Assembly: GCF_000686725.1 (NCBI RefSeq)
Contig: NZ_JMLK01000013.1
Location: 62,001 to 126,000 of the forward strand
Source: Clostridium akagii DSM 12554
GTDB taxonomy: Bacteria > Bacillota > Clostridia > Clostridiales > Clostridiaceae
Length of the DNA: 64,000 bases
Direction: 5' to 3'
The notes below the pieces were generated by a model. It saw only the letters and a program-made list of their open reading frames with translations. It was not told where the DNA came from and searched no databases. Position numbers and translations under genes: made by a program. Within the stretch, counting starts at the first letter, position 1. Every line of letters begins with the position of its first letter. Below, in pieces: positions 19,168-28,266 of this stretch.

Positions 19168-19243
19168 TCATTTATCCTCCCATAACATTCATACAATACA
19201 ATATATGAATAAAAATAATAAAAATGATTAATATACAAAAAAA

Positions 19244-19290
19244 AAGGACAGTTAATAGATTTATTAAAATAAAATCTATTAACTGTCCTT
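19244..19290 (-). terminator. Terminator of the rsmA transcript
   Basis: Perfect 19-bp stem (19244-19262 with 19272-19290), nine-base loop, followed on the minus strand by ten T. A strong intrinsic terminator. Confidence 0.92.
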
Positions 19291-19313
19291 AATTTATATT
19301 AAAAATTAGTACA

Positions 19314-20150
19314 CTATCTATATTTAAATATTACATCAGATAAATTTCCAAATTCCTGAATTGACAAAGTTTCCCCTCTTCTTTTAGGGTCAATGTTAGC
19401 TTCAACAAATACTTTATCGTAATCCTCTTTTGAAAGTTTTAATGTCTTAAGACCATTCCAAAGTGTCTTTCTTCTCATATTAAATGAACTTCTTATTATT
19501 AAGAAAAACAATTCTTCGTCCTTAACCTTAACTCTTGGTTCTTTTAATTTATCAAGTTTTATTACTATTGAATCTACCTTTGGCTGTGGAATAAAAGATA
19601 GTGGGGAAACTCTCCGAACTATACTTACGTCGCAATAATACTGAACAAGAAGTGAGAGTGCTCCGTATGCCTTACAATCAGGCTTTGATGCCATTCTCTC
19701 TGCAACTTCCTTTTGTATCATTATTGTAAGTGATTTAAAATTAAAATCCTCTGTGAGCATTTTACTTATCATTGGTGTTGTTAAATAATAAGGAAGATTA
19801 GCAACAACCTTAACAGAAGTTTCTGACCCTATAATCTCATTAAAATTAACTTTAAGAGCATCTTTATTTAGAAGTTCAAGATTGTCGAATTCTTTTAATT
19901 CATCCTGCAAAATAGGGATTAGATCCTTATCAAGCTCAATAGCACATACTTTCTTTGCTGAAGTTAATAACATCTTTGTAAGAGTACCGATACCTGGACC
20001 AATCTCTATTATAAAATCATCTTTTGATATATCCGCACCTTTTATTATATCATCAAGTACCTCATCATCAATTAAAAAATTTTGGCCTAAGCTTTTTGTG
20101 AACCTAAATTTATATTTTTTTACAATTTCTTTAGTATCTATGTATGCCAT
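19314..20150 (-). CDS. rsmA: 16S rRNA (adenine1518-N6/adenine1519-N6) dimethyltransferase
   Basis: KsgA/RsmA dimethylates two adjacent adenines in the 3' hairpin of 16S rRNA late in 30S assembly. SAM site [14 protein letters not shown], acidic ribose loop AIELDKDL, and motif [12 protein letters not shown] (NxPY type) are all present; the N-terminal [10 protein letters not shown] is typical. ATG at 20150 has AAGGAG seven bases upstream and follows the rnmV stop by one base, so the two are translationally coupled. Full length at 278 residues. Confidence 0.97.
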   Translation of the reverse strand: MAYIDTKEIVKKYKFRFTKSLGQNFLIDDEVLDDIIKGADISKDDFIIEIGPGIGTLTKMLLTSAKKVCAIELDKDLIPILQDELKEFDNLELLNKDALKVNFNEIIGSETSVKVVANLPYYLTTPMISKMLTEDFNFKSLTIMIQKEVAERMASKPDCKAYGALSLLVQYYCDVSIVRRVSPLSFIPQPKVDSIVIKLDKLKEPRVKVKDEELFFLIIRSSFNMRRKTLWNGLKTLKLSKEDYDKVFVEANIDPKRRGETLSIQEFGNLSDVIFKYR

Positions 20151-20151
20151 A

Positions 20152-20694
20152 TTAGATCTCCTTTTCTGCATTTTTTACGGCTACTAGCAGTTCCTCCTTA
20201 GTAATACCAAAACTGTTCAATCTATTCAAAAATTGAGCTGAGTTTGCATAACCAATACCAAGCTTTCCACCAACAGCATCTCTTCTATCTTTTGCCTTGA
20301 TATCACCTGTAAGCTTAAAAAACATCATATCTTGAACACTAAATGTCTCGATTTTTTCAATAGTTTCAAACTTAGCAATATTTAATGCCCTTATTATTGA
20401 TTCAGGAGAAGCATTTTCCACCCCTATGTCTCCATCTTTTGTTCCTTGTTTTTGAGTAATTCTTGCGTGTTTAATACCCTTTACTCTCTTAGTAATTATT
20501 CTTCTTATCTTCTCTCCAGCAAAATCAGGGTCTGTAAATACAATTACGCCCCTTCTTTTCTGTGCATCTATTATTTTATCAATAACTTTTTTATTTATTC
20601 CAAAGCCTCCAACTGCTATTACCTGTGCATCTACTGCACGCTTTATAGCCGAGACATCATCTCTTCCTTCTACCACAATTACTTCCTTAATCAT
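20152..20694 (-). CDS. rnmV: Ribonuclease M5
   Basis: Toprim-domain nuclease that trims the 5S rRNA precursor. The catalytic Glu is in VVEGRDD and the DxD pair is in [13 protein letters not shown], as in the family. About 180 residues, full length. The ATG at 20694 has GGAGG upstream; an in-frame GTG 18 bases earlier overlaps that ribosome site and is unlikely. It sits between the 3D-domain gene and rsmA, the usual Firmicutes order. Confidence 0.96.
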   Translation of the reverse strand: MIKEVIVVEGRDDVSAIKRAVDAQVIAVGGFGINKKVIDKIIDAQKRRGVIVFTDPDFAGEKIRRIITKRVKGIKHARITQKQGTKDGDIGVENASPESIIRALNIAKFETIEKIETFSVQDMMFFKLTGDIKAKDRRDAVGGKLGIGYANSAQFLNRLNSFGITKEELLVAVKNAEKEI

Positions 20695-20781
20695 CTTTCT
20701 ATATTCCTCCACATTTGAAATTTATAATATTATATATTTCAATTATAACATAATCTACTTCAAGCATCTTTTAAAAAAAAT

Positions 20782-20800
20782 AAGGAGCCATTGGCTCCTA
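20782..20800 (-). terminator. Terminator after the 3D-domain gene
   Basis: Stem TAGGAGCC/GGCTCCTTA with a three-base loop, followed on the minus strand by TTTTTTTT. It overlaps the stop codon at 20798, so rnmV-rsmA should have their own promoter in 20700-20780. Confidence 0.88.
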
Positions 20801-21826
20801 ATTTAAAATGTATACATCTGCGCTCTTAGCGCCCCAAGAATAACAATCACTTTCATTGTTAAAGAATAAATCTACACGGTTTCCCTTTATGAGTCCACCA
20901 GTATCTTCTGCTATTCCATAGCCGTAGCCTGTAATATACAGTTTAGTACCTAGTGGAATTACTCGAGGATCTACTGCCACTGAACTATATCCATTTGCAT
21001 CTCTCTTTACCTTTGCCCCAGAAGCTGTTATACCAAATCTAAGATCATCAGTATATCCTGTTGCAAGTGCTGTGATTTTTGTCTTAAAAAGTGTTCTCCC
21101 GCCTCTATTTACGGATACAACGCCAAGCGTTCCTCGTTTTATAACCGCATCTACGGGTGTGCTTTTTACTACCTCACTTACTACGTTTCTTGAAACTTCT
21201 TTACCATCTTCGTAAGTAGCACTAATTTGTATCTCCTTTGCTCCATTTGAACCTTGTTGAACAACTTTATTTTCATCACTTGCCATTGTATCATCATTAT
21301 TAACAACAGTATTAAAAGCTATTGGCTGCAATTCTGTAAAGGTTTTAGTAGTAACTCTTGTTATTACTATCTTCATCCCTTTTTTAACAGATGCACCTTT
21401 ATATGGATTAAGTTTGTCAGTAGCGTTCAGTGATATTTTTTCTGTCTTCAATACATTTTTCACTGAATTTTCTGCAGATTTGATTTTTAGATCTTTACCA
21501 TCTACGAGTATTTCTAAACCTACTGCTCTTTTTATATATATATTTTGTCCATTTTTCACTTTAGTGTCTACACTAGGTTCAATCTTGTCCTTGGATCCCA
21601 GTCCTATTTTATTTTGCTCTAGAATTTTTTTCACAGTGTTTTCGTAAGAAATTACACTAGTTTTCTTACCATCTACTTCCACTGTTACAACTTTTCTAAT
21701 GCCTACTAAATGCATAGTAACACCTAATACTATCAGCACTGTAAACAATGTTGCTAGAGCTACAATAGAACCTGGTGAAAAATAATTTCTCTTGGAAATT
21801 AAATTATCCCTCAGTTTTTGCAACAT
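20798..21826 (-). CDS. YabE-like cell-wall protein: DUF348 repeats, G5 and 3D domains
   Basis: About 342 residues. One transmembrane segment (residues 20-42) is followed by two ubiquitin-like DUF348 repeats (KVVTVEVDGKKTSVISYENT and a second near residue 100), a G5 domain and a C-terminal 3D domain (from about residue 250: TGYTDDLRFGITASGAKV, with the aspartates of DPRVIPLGTKLYI and EDTGGLIKGNRVDLF). This is the architecture of B. subtilis YabE and Rpf/Sps-type factors, where the 3D domain acts as a lytic transglycosylase on peptidoglycan. ATG at 21826 has GGGGGG upstream. Position next to rnmV-rsmA matches yabE. Confidence 0.92.
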   Translation of the reverse strand: MLQKLRDNLISKRNYFSPGSIVALATLFTVLIVLGVTMHLVGIRKVVTVEVDGKKTSVISYENTVKKILEQNKIGLGSKDKIEPSVDTKVKNGQNIYIKRAVGLEILVDGKDLKIKSAENSVKNVLKTEKISLNATDKLNPYKGASVKKGMKIVITRVTTKTFTELQPIAFNTVVNNDDTMASDENKVVQQGSNGAKEIQISATYEDGKEVSRNVVSEVVKSTPVDAVIKRGTLGVVSVNRGGRTLFKTKITALATGYTDDLRFGITASGAKVKRDANGYSSVAVDPRVIPLGTKLYITGYGYGIAEDTGGLIKGNRVDLFFNNESDCYSWGAKSADVYILN

Positions 21827-22072
21827 TCTAATCCCCCCCTTGAGCAAGAATCTTTAACATTATAACTACAAAATATACACAATGTCAAATATCTTACCAT
21901 TTTTAGCCAAAACCAGAAAATGCAGTATATGCATATAACAATATAAATATATGATAGCTTTTACCTATGATTTTAACTATTTTTAGGTGGGAGTTGTGCA
22001 AGATCCTTTATTAAATTGTATGCTTAGAATGGTTATAATATAAGTATTTCTGAAAACTGATATTATAAAAAA

Positions 22073-22100
22073 TGTTCATAAAACATATGCTTTATGAACA
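22073..22100 (-). terminator. Terminator of tatD
   Basis: 10-bp perfect stem (TGTTCATAAA/TTTATGAACA), eight-base loop, followed on the minus strand by CATTTTTTATAA. The remaining gap 21848-22072 holds no recognisable gene. Confidence 0.8.
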
Positions 22101-22112
22101 CATTCTACACTA

Positions 22113-22877
22113 TTATTTTACATTTAACAACTTCTTAGCATTGCTTATAGATTGATTTTTAACATTTAATGGAATATCTCTCCTAATCTCTGCTATTTTC
22201 TCTGCTATATACTCTATATAGTCCGATCTATTTCTCTTACCCCTGTTTGGCTCCGGCGCCATGTAAGGACAATCTGTTTCAAGCAATATCTTGTCAATTG
22301 GTACTTCTCTGGCAACTTCAACTATTTTTTTAGCATTTTTAAATGTAACTACCCCTGTGAACCCAATATAATATCCCAATTTAAGGCATTCTCTTGCAAA
22401 TTCTAAGCTGCCCGAAAAGCAATGAATTGTACCAATTACTTTTGGAAATTTTTTTATTATATTTAGTGTGTCCTCATGTGCATCTCTATCATGTATAACT
22501 ACAGGCAAATTAAGCTTTTCTGCCAGTTCCATCTGAGCTGTAAAAGCTGCTATCTGAATTTCTCTACCAGGGTTTTCTTCAGAATGATAATCCAAACCAA
22601 TTTCTCCTATGGCCTTAACCTTTTCGTTTTTAGAAAGATCCTCAAGTTCTTTTATTACATCGTCATTGACAATATCAGCAAATTCAGGATGTATTCCCAC
22701 CGCCGCATAAAAAACGCCATATTTTTTAGTAAGTTCCACAGAATCTCTTGCCCCTTGAAGTGAAGCTCCACAATTTAACACCCCGACAATTCCATTGGCT
22801 ATAAGTTCTTTTATTACTTCATCTCTATCTTCATTAAATGACTCATCATCATAATGAGCATGTGAATCAAAAATCAT
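22113..22877 (-). CDS. tatD: TatD-family metal-dependent deoxyribonuclease
   Basis: TIM-barrel hydrolase with the family metal ligands: DSHAHYDD near the start, the GEIGLDYH glutamate, VIHDRDA, TIHCFSG and the C-terminal LLETDCPYMAPEP. Members act as 3'-5' DNA exonucleases. 254 residues, full length. GAGGAG precedes the ATG. In Bacillus and clostridia tatD directly follows metG; here metG is 34.8 kb away in the same orientation. Confidence 0.95.
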   Translation of the reverse strand: MIFDSHAHYDDESFNEDRDEVIKELIANGIVGVLNCGASLQGARDSVELTKKYGVFYAAVGIHPEFADIVNDDVIKELEDLSKNEKVKAIGEIGLDYHSEENPGREIQIAAFTAQMELAEKLNLPVVIHDRDAHEDTLNIIKKFPKVIGTIHCFSGSLEFARECLKLGYYIGFTGVVTFKNAKKIVEVAREVPIDKILLETDCPYMAPEPNRGKRNRSDYIEYIAEKIAEIRRDIPLNVKNQSISNAKKLLNVK

Positions 22878-22965
22878 ACAATCATCTCCTCGCCTATTTA
22901 CATAATTATAACATTTTCTTGTATTCCTGGTGTAGAGGAAGCTGTATAAATTTTAAATCAACATA

Positions 22966-23355
22966 CTATTCTACAAAACTGCTACATCCAATATATTTTA
23001 TTTTTGGTGAATATGACATATATATCATAAATGCATAGCTAATTGGGTAAATTATAATAGATAAAACAATCCAAAGCACTCCTACATTAAATGAGTTATA
23101 AAATTCTGAAAACCAGACTTCAACTAAAATAATATTTATAAGTGGTACAAACAAAAAAAATACATACCAACCACTTCTATCTATCATGTGCAAGAACAGA
23201 ACAAATTGGAAAAAGGGTATAAATGCCATCCACTGATTTTTCATATTTGATTTTATGGACAATTTGCACCAAGTAATGGCCCACAGTATATAATTGATTA
23301 AAAAAATCATTATAACGGATTTTAAGCTAAGCAAATGAAATAATACATTCAACAT
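22966..23355 (-). CDS. Small membrane protein, DUF5684-like
   Basis: 129 residues with three to four hydrophobic segments. The pattern WMAFIPFFQFVLFLHMIDRS followed by WYVFFLFVPLINIILV resembles the DUF5684 group, in which an FIPxxN/Q motif sits between two helices. No catalytic residues. AGGAG precedes the ATG. It is the first gene of the accessory region after tatD. Function unknown. Confidence 0.75.
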   Translation of the reverse strand: MLNVLFHLLSLKSVIMIFLINYILWAITWCKLSIKSNMKNQWMAFIPFFQFVLFLHMIDRSGWYVFFLFVPLINIILVEVWFSEFYNSFNVGVLWIVLSIIIYPISYAFMIYMSYSPKIKYIGCSSFVE

Positions 23356-23500
23356 TTTTATCTCCTAATAATTTATTATATATTTTAACATTCCCATAAG
23401 AGAAATATATTATCAAATTCATTAAATAATAATCACAAATTACATTTAAGCATAATATATATTAAACAGCTTTCTATAAAGTTCATTCGAGGTGTTTTTC

Positions 23501-23770
23501 ATGAAAAATGATGACTTAGCAATAGCCACATTAGTTATGGGCATAATTGGCTTAATACTTAGTTTTGTACCTATTTTAAATTTTTTCGGAATATTTTTTT
23601 GTATAATAGGATGTATAATTGGCACAAAAACCAAGCTAAAGATTGCGAAATCAGAAGTTGTTATACGTGGAGATTCTTTAGCTACTTCTGGAATCGTTCT
23701 CTGCATTATGGGTATAGTGGTGTTTATAATTGTTACTACTATAATGGGAATGTTTGCTGCTTCATTATGA
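23501..23770 (+). CDS. DUF4190-like small membrane protein
   Basis: 89 residues, two pairs of short hydrophobic segments (AIATLVMGIIGLILSFVPIL and IVLCIMGIVVFIIV) around a Gly-rich core, as in DUF4190 proteins. The ATG at 23501 has GAGGTG eight bases upstream; an in-frame GTG nine bases earlier lies inside that site. Followed by its own terminator. Function unknown. Confidence 0.8.
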   Translation: MKNDDLAIATLVMGIIGLILSFVPILNFFGIFFCIIGCIIGTKTKLKIAKSEVVIRGDSLATSGIVLCIMGIVVFIIVTTIMGMFAASL

Positions 23771-23801
23771 CATAATGAATTTTAATTTTCTATACATTAT
23801 A

Positions 23802-23844
23802 AACTAAGCGTGAATCCTTAATCTATAAGACTTCACGCTTAGTT
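23802..23844 (+). terminator. Terminator of the DUF4190-like gene
   Basis: 13-bp perfect stem (AACTAAGCGTGAA and complement) followed by a T run on the plus strand. Downstream, 23930-24060 contains an open, Asn/Gln/Ser-rich stretch without a start codon that ends just before the next gene; it may be the linker of a lost protein. Confidence 0.88.
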
Positions 23845-24064
23845 TTTTTATAAACCAGTGCCGTAAAATATGTTAACTATTGGAAATATTTATTATATAT
23901 TACAATAAGTAAACACCTGAAATTTTTAACAACTCTTCAGTTACTAAAACTCAAGCAAATATAAATCCATCTCAAAGCAAAATATCCAATATAAATTCAC
24001 AAAATATTGTCTTAAGTATAATCATTAAAATGTTGCCATTCATATGGCTAGAAGGAGAATAACT

Positions 24065-24805
24065 ATGATTGCTAAATTTAAGAAAAAATCAGTGATTTGC
24101 TCAATAGTTGTTATTGCAATTCTTGTCTTTATTGGTGCTTTCACTCTAACAAATGAAAAAAAAACAATTGAGAAAAAAGTAACTTCTAGTATATCAATTA
24201 CGAAAAAAAAAGTTTTACCAGCTAAGGTAGCAAAAGTCGCTGAACCTATAAAAGATGAGAATGCAACTACTACAGCCATAACCAATACTACTAATAATGC
24301 AGCACAAACCACAAATAAGGATAATAAGACCTCTAGTTCAAATGAAGTTCAAAATCAACAAACTCCTAAATCAGAACCAGCTAAGCAGCTAGCACAACAA
24401 GCCACAGTTGTTCAACCACCTAAACAAACCCCTAAGACTTCAGTAGCATCTTCCTCACAATATGTTAGTAATAGTCTTGGCTTTGCTATAACCTTCCCCG
24501 CTTCTTGGCAAGATAAATATACGGTTTCTGAAAATAGTAATGGTATAATCGTTTATTTTAAACCCGAACAACAAGTCCAGTCTGGAGAAGGTAAACTTTT
24601 TACAATTGTAAAAAAAGATAATGAGAATGAAGAATTTTTAGACACTATAGGCGGGCCAAGATACCTTACAGCAAAAAACATTCTTTATGTTATAGGTGGT
24701 CCAACAGATGTAGGTTTTCCACCTGATAACCCAGAATTTAGTGTTTATAGACAATTATGTACTGAAAGAGCCTCTGTTGTAAGTACTCTTAAGGCTATAA
24801 ATTGA
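24065..24805 (+). CDS. Membrane-anchored protein with Thr/Asn/Gln-rich linker and PsbP-like domain
   Basis: About 246 residues: one N-terminal transmembrane segment (residues 9-26), a low-complexity linker (about 45-135) rich in Thr, Asn, Gln, Pro and Lys, and a C-terminal domain beginning YVSNSLGFAITFPASWQDKY that resembles PsbP/MOG1-like folds seen in other clostridial surface proteins. The sequence ends shortly after the sixth strand, so the domain may be shortened. ATG at 24065 has AGAAGGAGA seven bases upstream. Function unknown; likely outside the cell, tethered to the membrane. Confidence 0.7.
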   Translation: MIAKFKKKSVICSIVVIAILVFIGAFTLTNEKKTIEKKVTSSISITKKKVLPAKVAKVAEPIKDENATTTAITNTTNNAAQTTNKDNKTSSSNEVQNQQTPKSEPAKQLAQQATVVQPPKQTPKTSVASSSQYVSNSLGFAITFPASWQDKYTVSENSNGIIVYFKPEQQVQSGEGKLFTIVKKDNENEEFLDTIGGPRYLTAKNILYVIGGPTDVGFPPDNPEFSVYRQLCTERASVVSTLKAIN

Positions 24806-24842
24806 TATTCTTATGTTTATTTTATTTAGGAGGAACGTATAA

Positions 24843-25084
24843 ATGAAAAAGCTTTTAACTCTCTGCATACTTGTATTTACATCAACATTTTTTTTATTTA
24901 GATGTACGCAAAATAATAACGAGTCCAATGAAAAAACAAATACGCCTAATGAAATATTTGCTATTCCCGAAAATTCAAATAGATATAAGGATAATTCAAA
25001 TGTTAAATGGGGTTTTATTGATAAGGAGGGTTCCTTGTTATTAAGCCTCAATCTAAAGCTGAAACTTTATTTTTATATAGGTAA
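24843..25084 (+). pseudogene. Frameshifted remnant of a WG-repeat lipoprotein
   Basis: After an AGGAGG-type ribosome site the frame encodes a lipoprotein-like signal (FTSTFFLFRC), a short polar linker and then NVKWGFIDKEGSL, the start of a WG (KWG) repeat. The next part of the repeat, IKPQSKAE, is present but in a different frame; restoring one base after the SL codons would rejoin them. The shifted frame stops at 25082-25084, just before a 44-bp palindrome. Normal proteins of this kind carry many repeats, so most of the gene is gone. Confidence 0.7.
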
Positions 25085-25118
25085 GTGGAGTTGTGTACAC
25101 AACTCCACTTACCTATAT
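25075..25118. repeat. Perfect 44-bp palindrome
   Basis: Two 22-base arms (25075-25096 and 25097-25118, starting ATATAGGTAAGTGGAG) with no spacer. It lies between the WG-lipoprotein remnant and the end of the convergent ABC transporter operon. A plus-strand T-rich tail (TCTATTTTT) follows, so it may terminate transcription, but the perfect symmetry without a loop is more than a terminator needs. Confidence 0.85.
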
Positions 25119-25183
25119 TCTATTTTTCGGTCCATCCGAAAATCTTTTAACTCTTCTCTCTTCTCTTTTAACTCTTAACTGAA

Positions 25184-26479
25184 TTACTCCTCTTCTTCCA
25201 GAAACAGTTCTTCAGTATCATGATCATAATTAAACAGCTCTGCGTACCTACCCCAATCTATGATTTCATCCATTATTCTTTCTATAGAATGTTTACCAAA
25301 ATATTGTGCAAAAAGCTCTGTGAAAAATTCTTCTCTCATTTTTTTACTCTTTTTACTATTAAGTACCTTCATTATAACTTTAAATGTTGATATATTCATT
25401 AGTTGATCTTTAAATATATCTTTTCTTTCGTCTGTTTCGCCCTCAATAAATTTACTTCCAAGAGGTGTTATGATTATATCTCCCTCTTTTACTTCTGCGA
25501 AACCAAGCATTGTGATACCTTCAATATTTGGCAAAAGATCGTCAATTTCCATCATAAGATCCCCACCTAATTGATATATGTCCATTCTTCCATCATTATC
25601 ATCCACAAGCTCCATTAATCCTGACATTACTCCAATATGTGCCTCTGGTATTTCTACAGGTTTCTCAATACTTTCCTTTACAACTTTTTCTATTTGATCT
25701 TCAGCAGGATGTTCAAATTCACCCTTGGTAAGTACTTTATAAACACTATCCACAATACTTTCAAATTCAGGTGACTTTCTATTTCTTGGATGTGGCAATC
25801 CTATTTTGATTTCTGCAATAACCCTTGCTGGATCGCGGCTGAGCATAACTATTTTATCTGCCATAAGAACTGCTTCTTCAATACCATGGGTTATCATTAT
25901 TATACTTTTTATTGGCATTCTCTTAGTTGTCCAAAGTTCTATCAACTCTGTTCTTAAATTTTCAGCTGTTAAAAAGTCTAATGCAGAAAATGGCTCATCC
26001 ATGCATAATAGTTTTGGTTCCACAGCTAATGCCCTAGCAAAACCAACTCTTTGACGCATACCACCAGAAAGTTCCTTTGGATATGCCTCTTCAAAACCAT
26101 CAAGACCTATAAGACTTATTAATTCAGAAGCCTTATCACTAGTATAATCCTTTGGAAATCCCTTAGCTTTTAACCCTAATTCAACATTTTCACGTACAGT
26201 AAGCCATGGAAAAAGTGCAAAGGACTGAAATACTATTGATGCATATGGATTTACCCCCGTTACTTTTTTGCCATCAAATATTACTTCACCTTCCGTAGGT
26301 TCAATTAGTCCTGTTATTATTCTAAGAAGTGATGATTTTCCTGAACCTGAAGGCCCAAGTATAGCAATATATTCATTTTCATTTATAGTTATATTTATTT
26401 CTTTTAATGTAGGTTTTTCTGATTCACCAAAAAATTTTGTTACACCATCTACTTTTATAAATTCTTTTTGTTTTTTCAC
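25184..26479 (-). CDS. ABC transporter ATPase, nitrate/taurine type, with C-terminal AAA-associated domain
   Basis: About 431 residues. The N-terminal 250 are an ABC ATPase like SsuB/TauB: Walker A LGPSGSGKSSLLR, Q loop VFQSFALFPW, signature LSGGMRQRVGFARALA, Walker B LLCMDEPFSALD and switch His in ITHGIEEA. The last 150 residues are a winged-helix-like AAA-associated domain with very acidic ends (DNDGRMDIYQLGG; YDHDTEELFLEEEE), absent from SsuB itself. The likely start is GTG at 26479 with AAGGTG upstream; a longer in-frame reading overlaps the permease gene. It forms an operon with the fused permease (14-base gap) under an M-box riboswitch. Confidence 0.88.
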   Translation of the reverse strand: MKKQKEFIKVDGVTKFFGESEKPTLKEINITINENEYIAILGPSGSGKSSLLRIITGLIEPTEGEVIFDGKKVTGVNPYASIVFQSFALFPWLTVRENVELGLKAKGFPKDYTSDKASELISLIGLDGFEEAYPKELSGGMRQRVGFARALAVEPKLLCMDEPFSALDFLTAENLRTELIELWTTKRMPIKSIIMITHGIEEAVLMADKIVMLSRDPARVIAEIKIGLPHPRNRKSPEFESIVDSVYKVLTKGEFEHPAEDQIEKVVKESIEKPVEIPEAHIGVMSGLMELVDDNDGRMDIYQLGGDLMMEIDDLLPNIEGITMLGFAEVKEGDIIITPLGSKFIEGETDERKDIFKDQLMNISTFKVIMKVLNSKKSKKMREEFFTELFAQYFGKHSIERIMDEIIDWGRYAELFNYDHDTEELFLEEEE

Positions 26480-26493
26480 AAGTCTCACCTTCC

Positions 26494-28215
26494 TTACATT
26501 TCTATTTTGAATCTTTCCTCTGACATAACAAACAGTCTTTTCCACACTATCTTATTGATTGCTACAACTACTATACACATGGTAATTGTACCCATTAGAA
26601 GCAATGCGAAATTACCTTTTGTTGTTGCCTCAGATATTAACGCTCCAAGTCCTATAGTTTTTACAGTATGCCCTCCAAAATTGACATATTCAGCCACAAT
26701 ACTCGCATTCCAGCAACCACCGGTAGCTGTAATCATTCCTGTTATAAGATAAGGAAATATCCCTGGAAGTATAAGTATTTTCCACTTTTTGAAACCTTTA
26801 ATTCCAAATACCTTAGCGGCAGCCTTTAAGTCTTCTGGTATTGCCATAGCTCCGGCTACTACATTAAATAATATATACCACTGTGTTCCCATAAGCATTA
26901 ATAAAATAGATGCAATCCCAAGTCCACCAAATGCATTAATAAATACCCCAAGTACAATAGGGAAAAGTGCTGTGGCAGGTACAGATGCTACAACTTGAAT
27001 CACAGGTTGTAATATATTTGCAACCTTTTTGTTCATTCCAATCGCTACCCCTACAGGTACTGTCCAAATTAATGCAATAACTTGCGCGGCAAACACTCTT
27101 AAAAATGAAAATAGTGCGGCCCTTGGTATTTGGCCCCAATCAGATACGGACAATGTTGTAAGTAATTTTATTATATTAAACACTGCATAAACTATAATTA
27201 TAAGTGCTATTATTTTTAATATTATTTTAAATACTTTCCCTATTTTTTTATACTCTCGCCCACCACTTTTTTTTAGTTTACTCAGCACACTCTCTATACT
27301 TTCCCCTATAAATACAAATATTGGCGACAATATTTTTTCAGTAAATAATTGGATTATATAAGACCTTCTTAACATTTTAAGAAAAAAAGGTTTAGGTTGA
27401 TCTTCTGACTCTGTAAGCTCAACTTTAAACTTATCCGCCCAAGCAGTTACCGGTCTCCAAATAAGTTGATCCAAAAGGATAATAACAATTACTAAGGTTA
27501 TTATTCCCCATACAAGTGCCTTTGTGTTACCCTCATTTGCTGCTGTCTGAAGAAATGATCCTATACCCTCTAAACGAAAGTTCCTACCTTGAATGGTAAA
27601 CATTTCACAAACCATTAGAAAAAACCATCCACCTGCCCAGGACATCATACTATTCCAAACAAGACCTATGGCCGCGGAAGGTAGTTCTAGTTTTTTAAAT
27701 TGTTGCCACTTATTAAGTTGCAAAATACTAGAAGCCTCTTGAAGATCTGTTGGCAGAAGTTTAATGGAATTGTAAAAACTGAATGTCATATTCCATGCCT
27801 GACCTGTGAAAATAAGTATTATAGATGCTATTTCAATTCCCACTGTTCCGTTTGGAAAAAGAGCTATAAGCCCCATGACAACTGCTGGTAAAAAAGACAG
27901 TACTGGTATGGACTGAAGTATGTCCAATATTGGTATAAGAATCTTTTCAGCTTTCTTATTGTGTGCTGCAACATATCCATATACCAATGTAAATGTTATA
28001 GAAATTATATATGCTACTGTCATTCTTAAAACGGATTTTAATGCATATATAGGTAACATATTGAGATTTGTTGAAATTTTTATATTACTATTATTGCTTG
28101 CTACTGCATGCATTCCAGGTGACATTACTAAATATAATATTATAGTTATAAAAATAAAAATAACTATATCTATCATTCCAAATTTTCTTTTAGCAAATAC
28201 TTTTTCTTTTTCCAT
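26494..28215 (-). CDS. ABC transporter permease, two fused BPD_transp_1 domains
   Basis: 573-residue inner-membrane protein with two copies of the nitrate/taurine-type permease domain. Each half has the cytoplasmic EAA-like loop that contacts the ATPase: SSILQLNKWQQFKKLELPSA near residue 175 and AAKVFGIKGFKKWKILILPG near residue 470. A basic linker (KLKKSGGREYKKIGKVF) joins them. No substrate-binding protein is encoded next to it and none is fused, unusual for an importer of this class. ATG at 28215 has GGGAGG upstream. The Mg2+ riboswitch ahead of the operon suggests transport of Mg2+ or a Mg2+-linked solute (inference). Confidence 0.88.
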   Translation of the reverse strand: MEKEKVFAKRKFGMIDIVIFIFITIILYLVMSPGMHAVASNNSNIKISTNLNMLPIYALKSVLRMTVAYIISITFTLVYGYVAAHNKKAEKILIPILDILQSIPVLSFLPAVVMGLIALFPNGTVGIEIASIILIFTGQAWNMTFSFYNSIKLLPTDLQEASSILQLNKWQQFKKLELPSAAIGLVWNSMMSWAGGWFFLMVCEMFTIQGRNFRLEGIGSFLQTAANEGNTKALVWGIITLVIVIILLDQLIWRPVTAWADKFKVELTESEDQPKPFFLKMLRRSYIIQLFTEKILSPIFVFIGESIESVLSKLKKSGGREYKKIGKVFKIILKIIALIIIVYAVFNIIKLLTTLSVSDWGQIPRAALFSFLRVFAAQVIALIWTVPVGVAIGMNKKVANILQPVIQVVASVPATALFPIVLGVFINAFGGLGIASILLMLMGTQWYILFNVVAGAMAIPEDLKAAAKVFGIKGFKKWKILILPGIFPYLITGMITATGGCWNASIVAEYVNFGGHTVKTIGLGALISEATTKGNFALLLMGTITMCIVVVAINKIVWKRLFVMSEERFKIEM

Positions 28216-28231
28216 AACCTACCTCCCTATT

Positions 28232-28266
28232 AAAGTGAGATCAATTTCCATTATCGACCTCACTTT
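28232..28266 (-). promoter_or_regulatory. Hairpin over the small ORF 3' end, next to the permease ribosome site
   Basis: Arms 28266-28253 and 28245-28232 (AAAGTGAGGTCGAT against ATTGATCTCACTTT) form 14 base pairs including two G-U. The hairpin contains the stop codon of the 22-codon ORF and ends six bases before the permease GGGAGG. No T run follows, so termination is unlikely; a translating ribosome would open it. Confidence 0.6.

Noticed and set aside
23446-23706. 86-codon minus-strand frame
   Set aside because: Antisense to the DUF4190-like gene, which has a ribosome site, membrane pattern and terminator.
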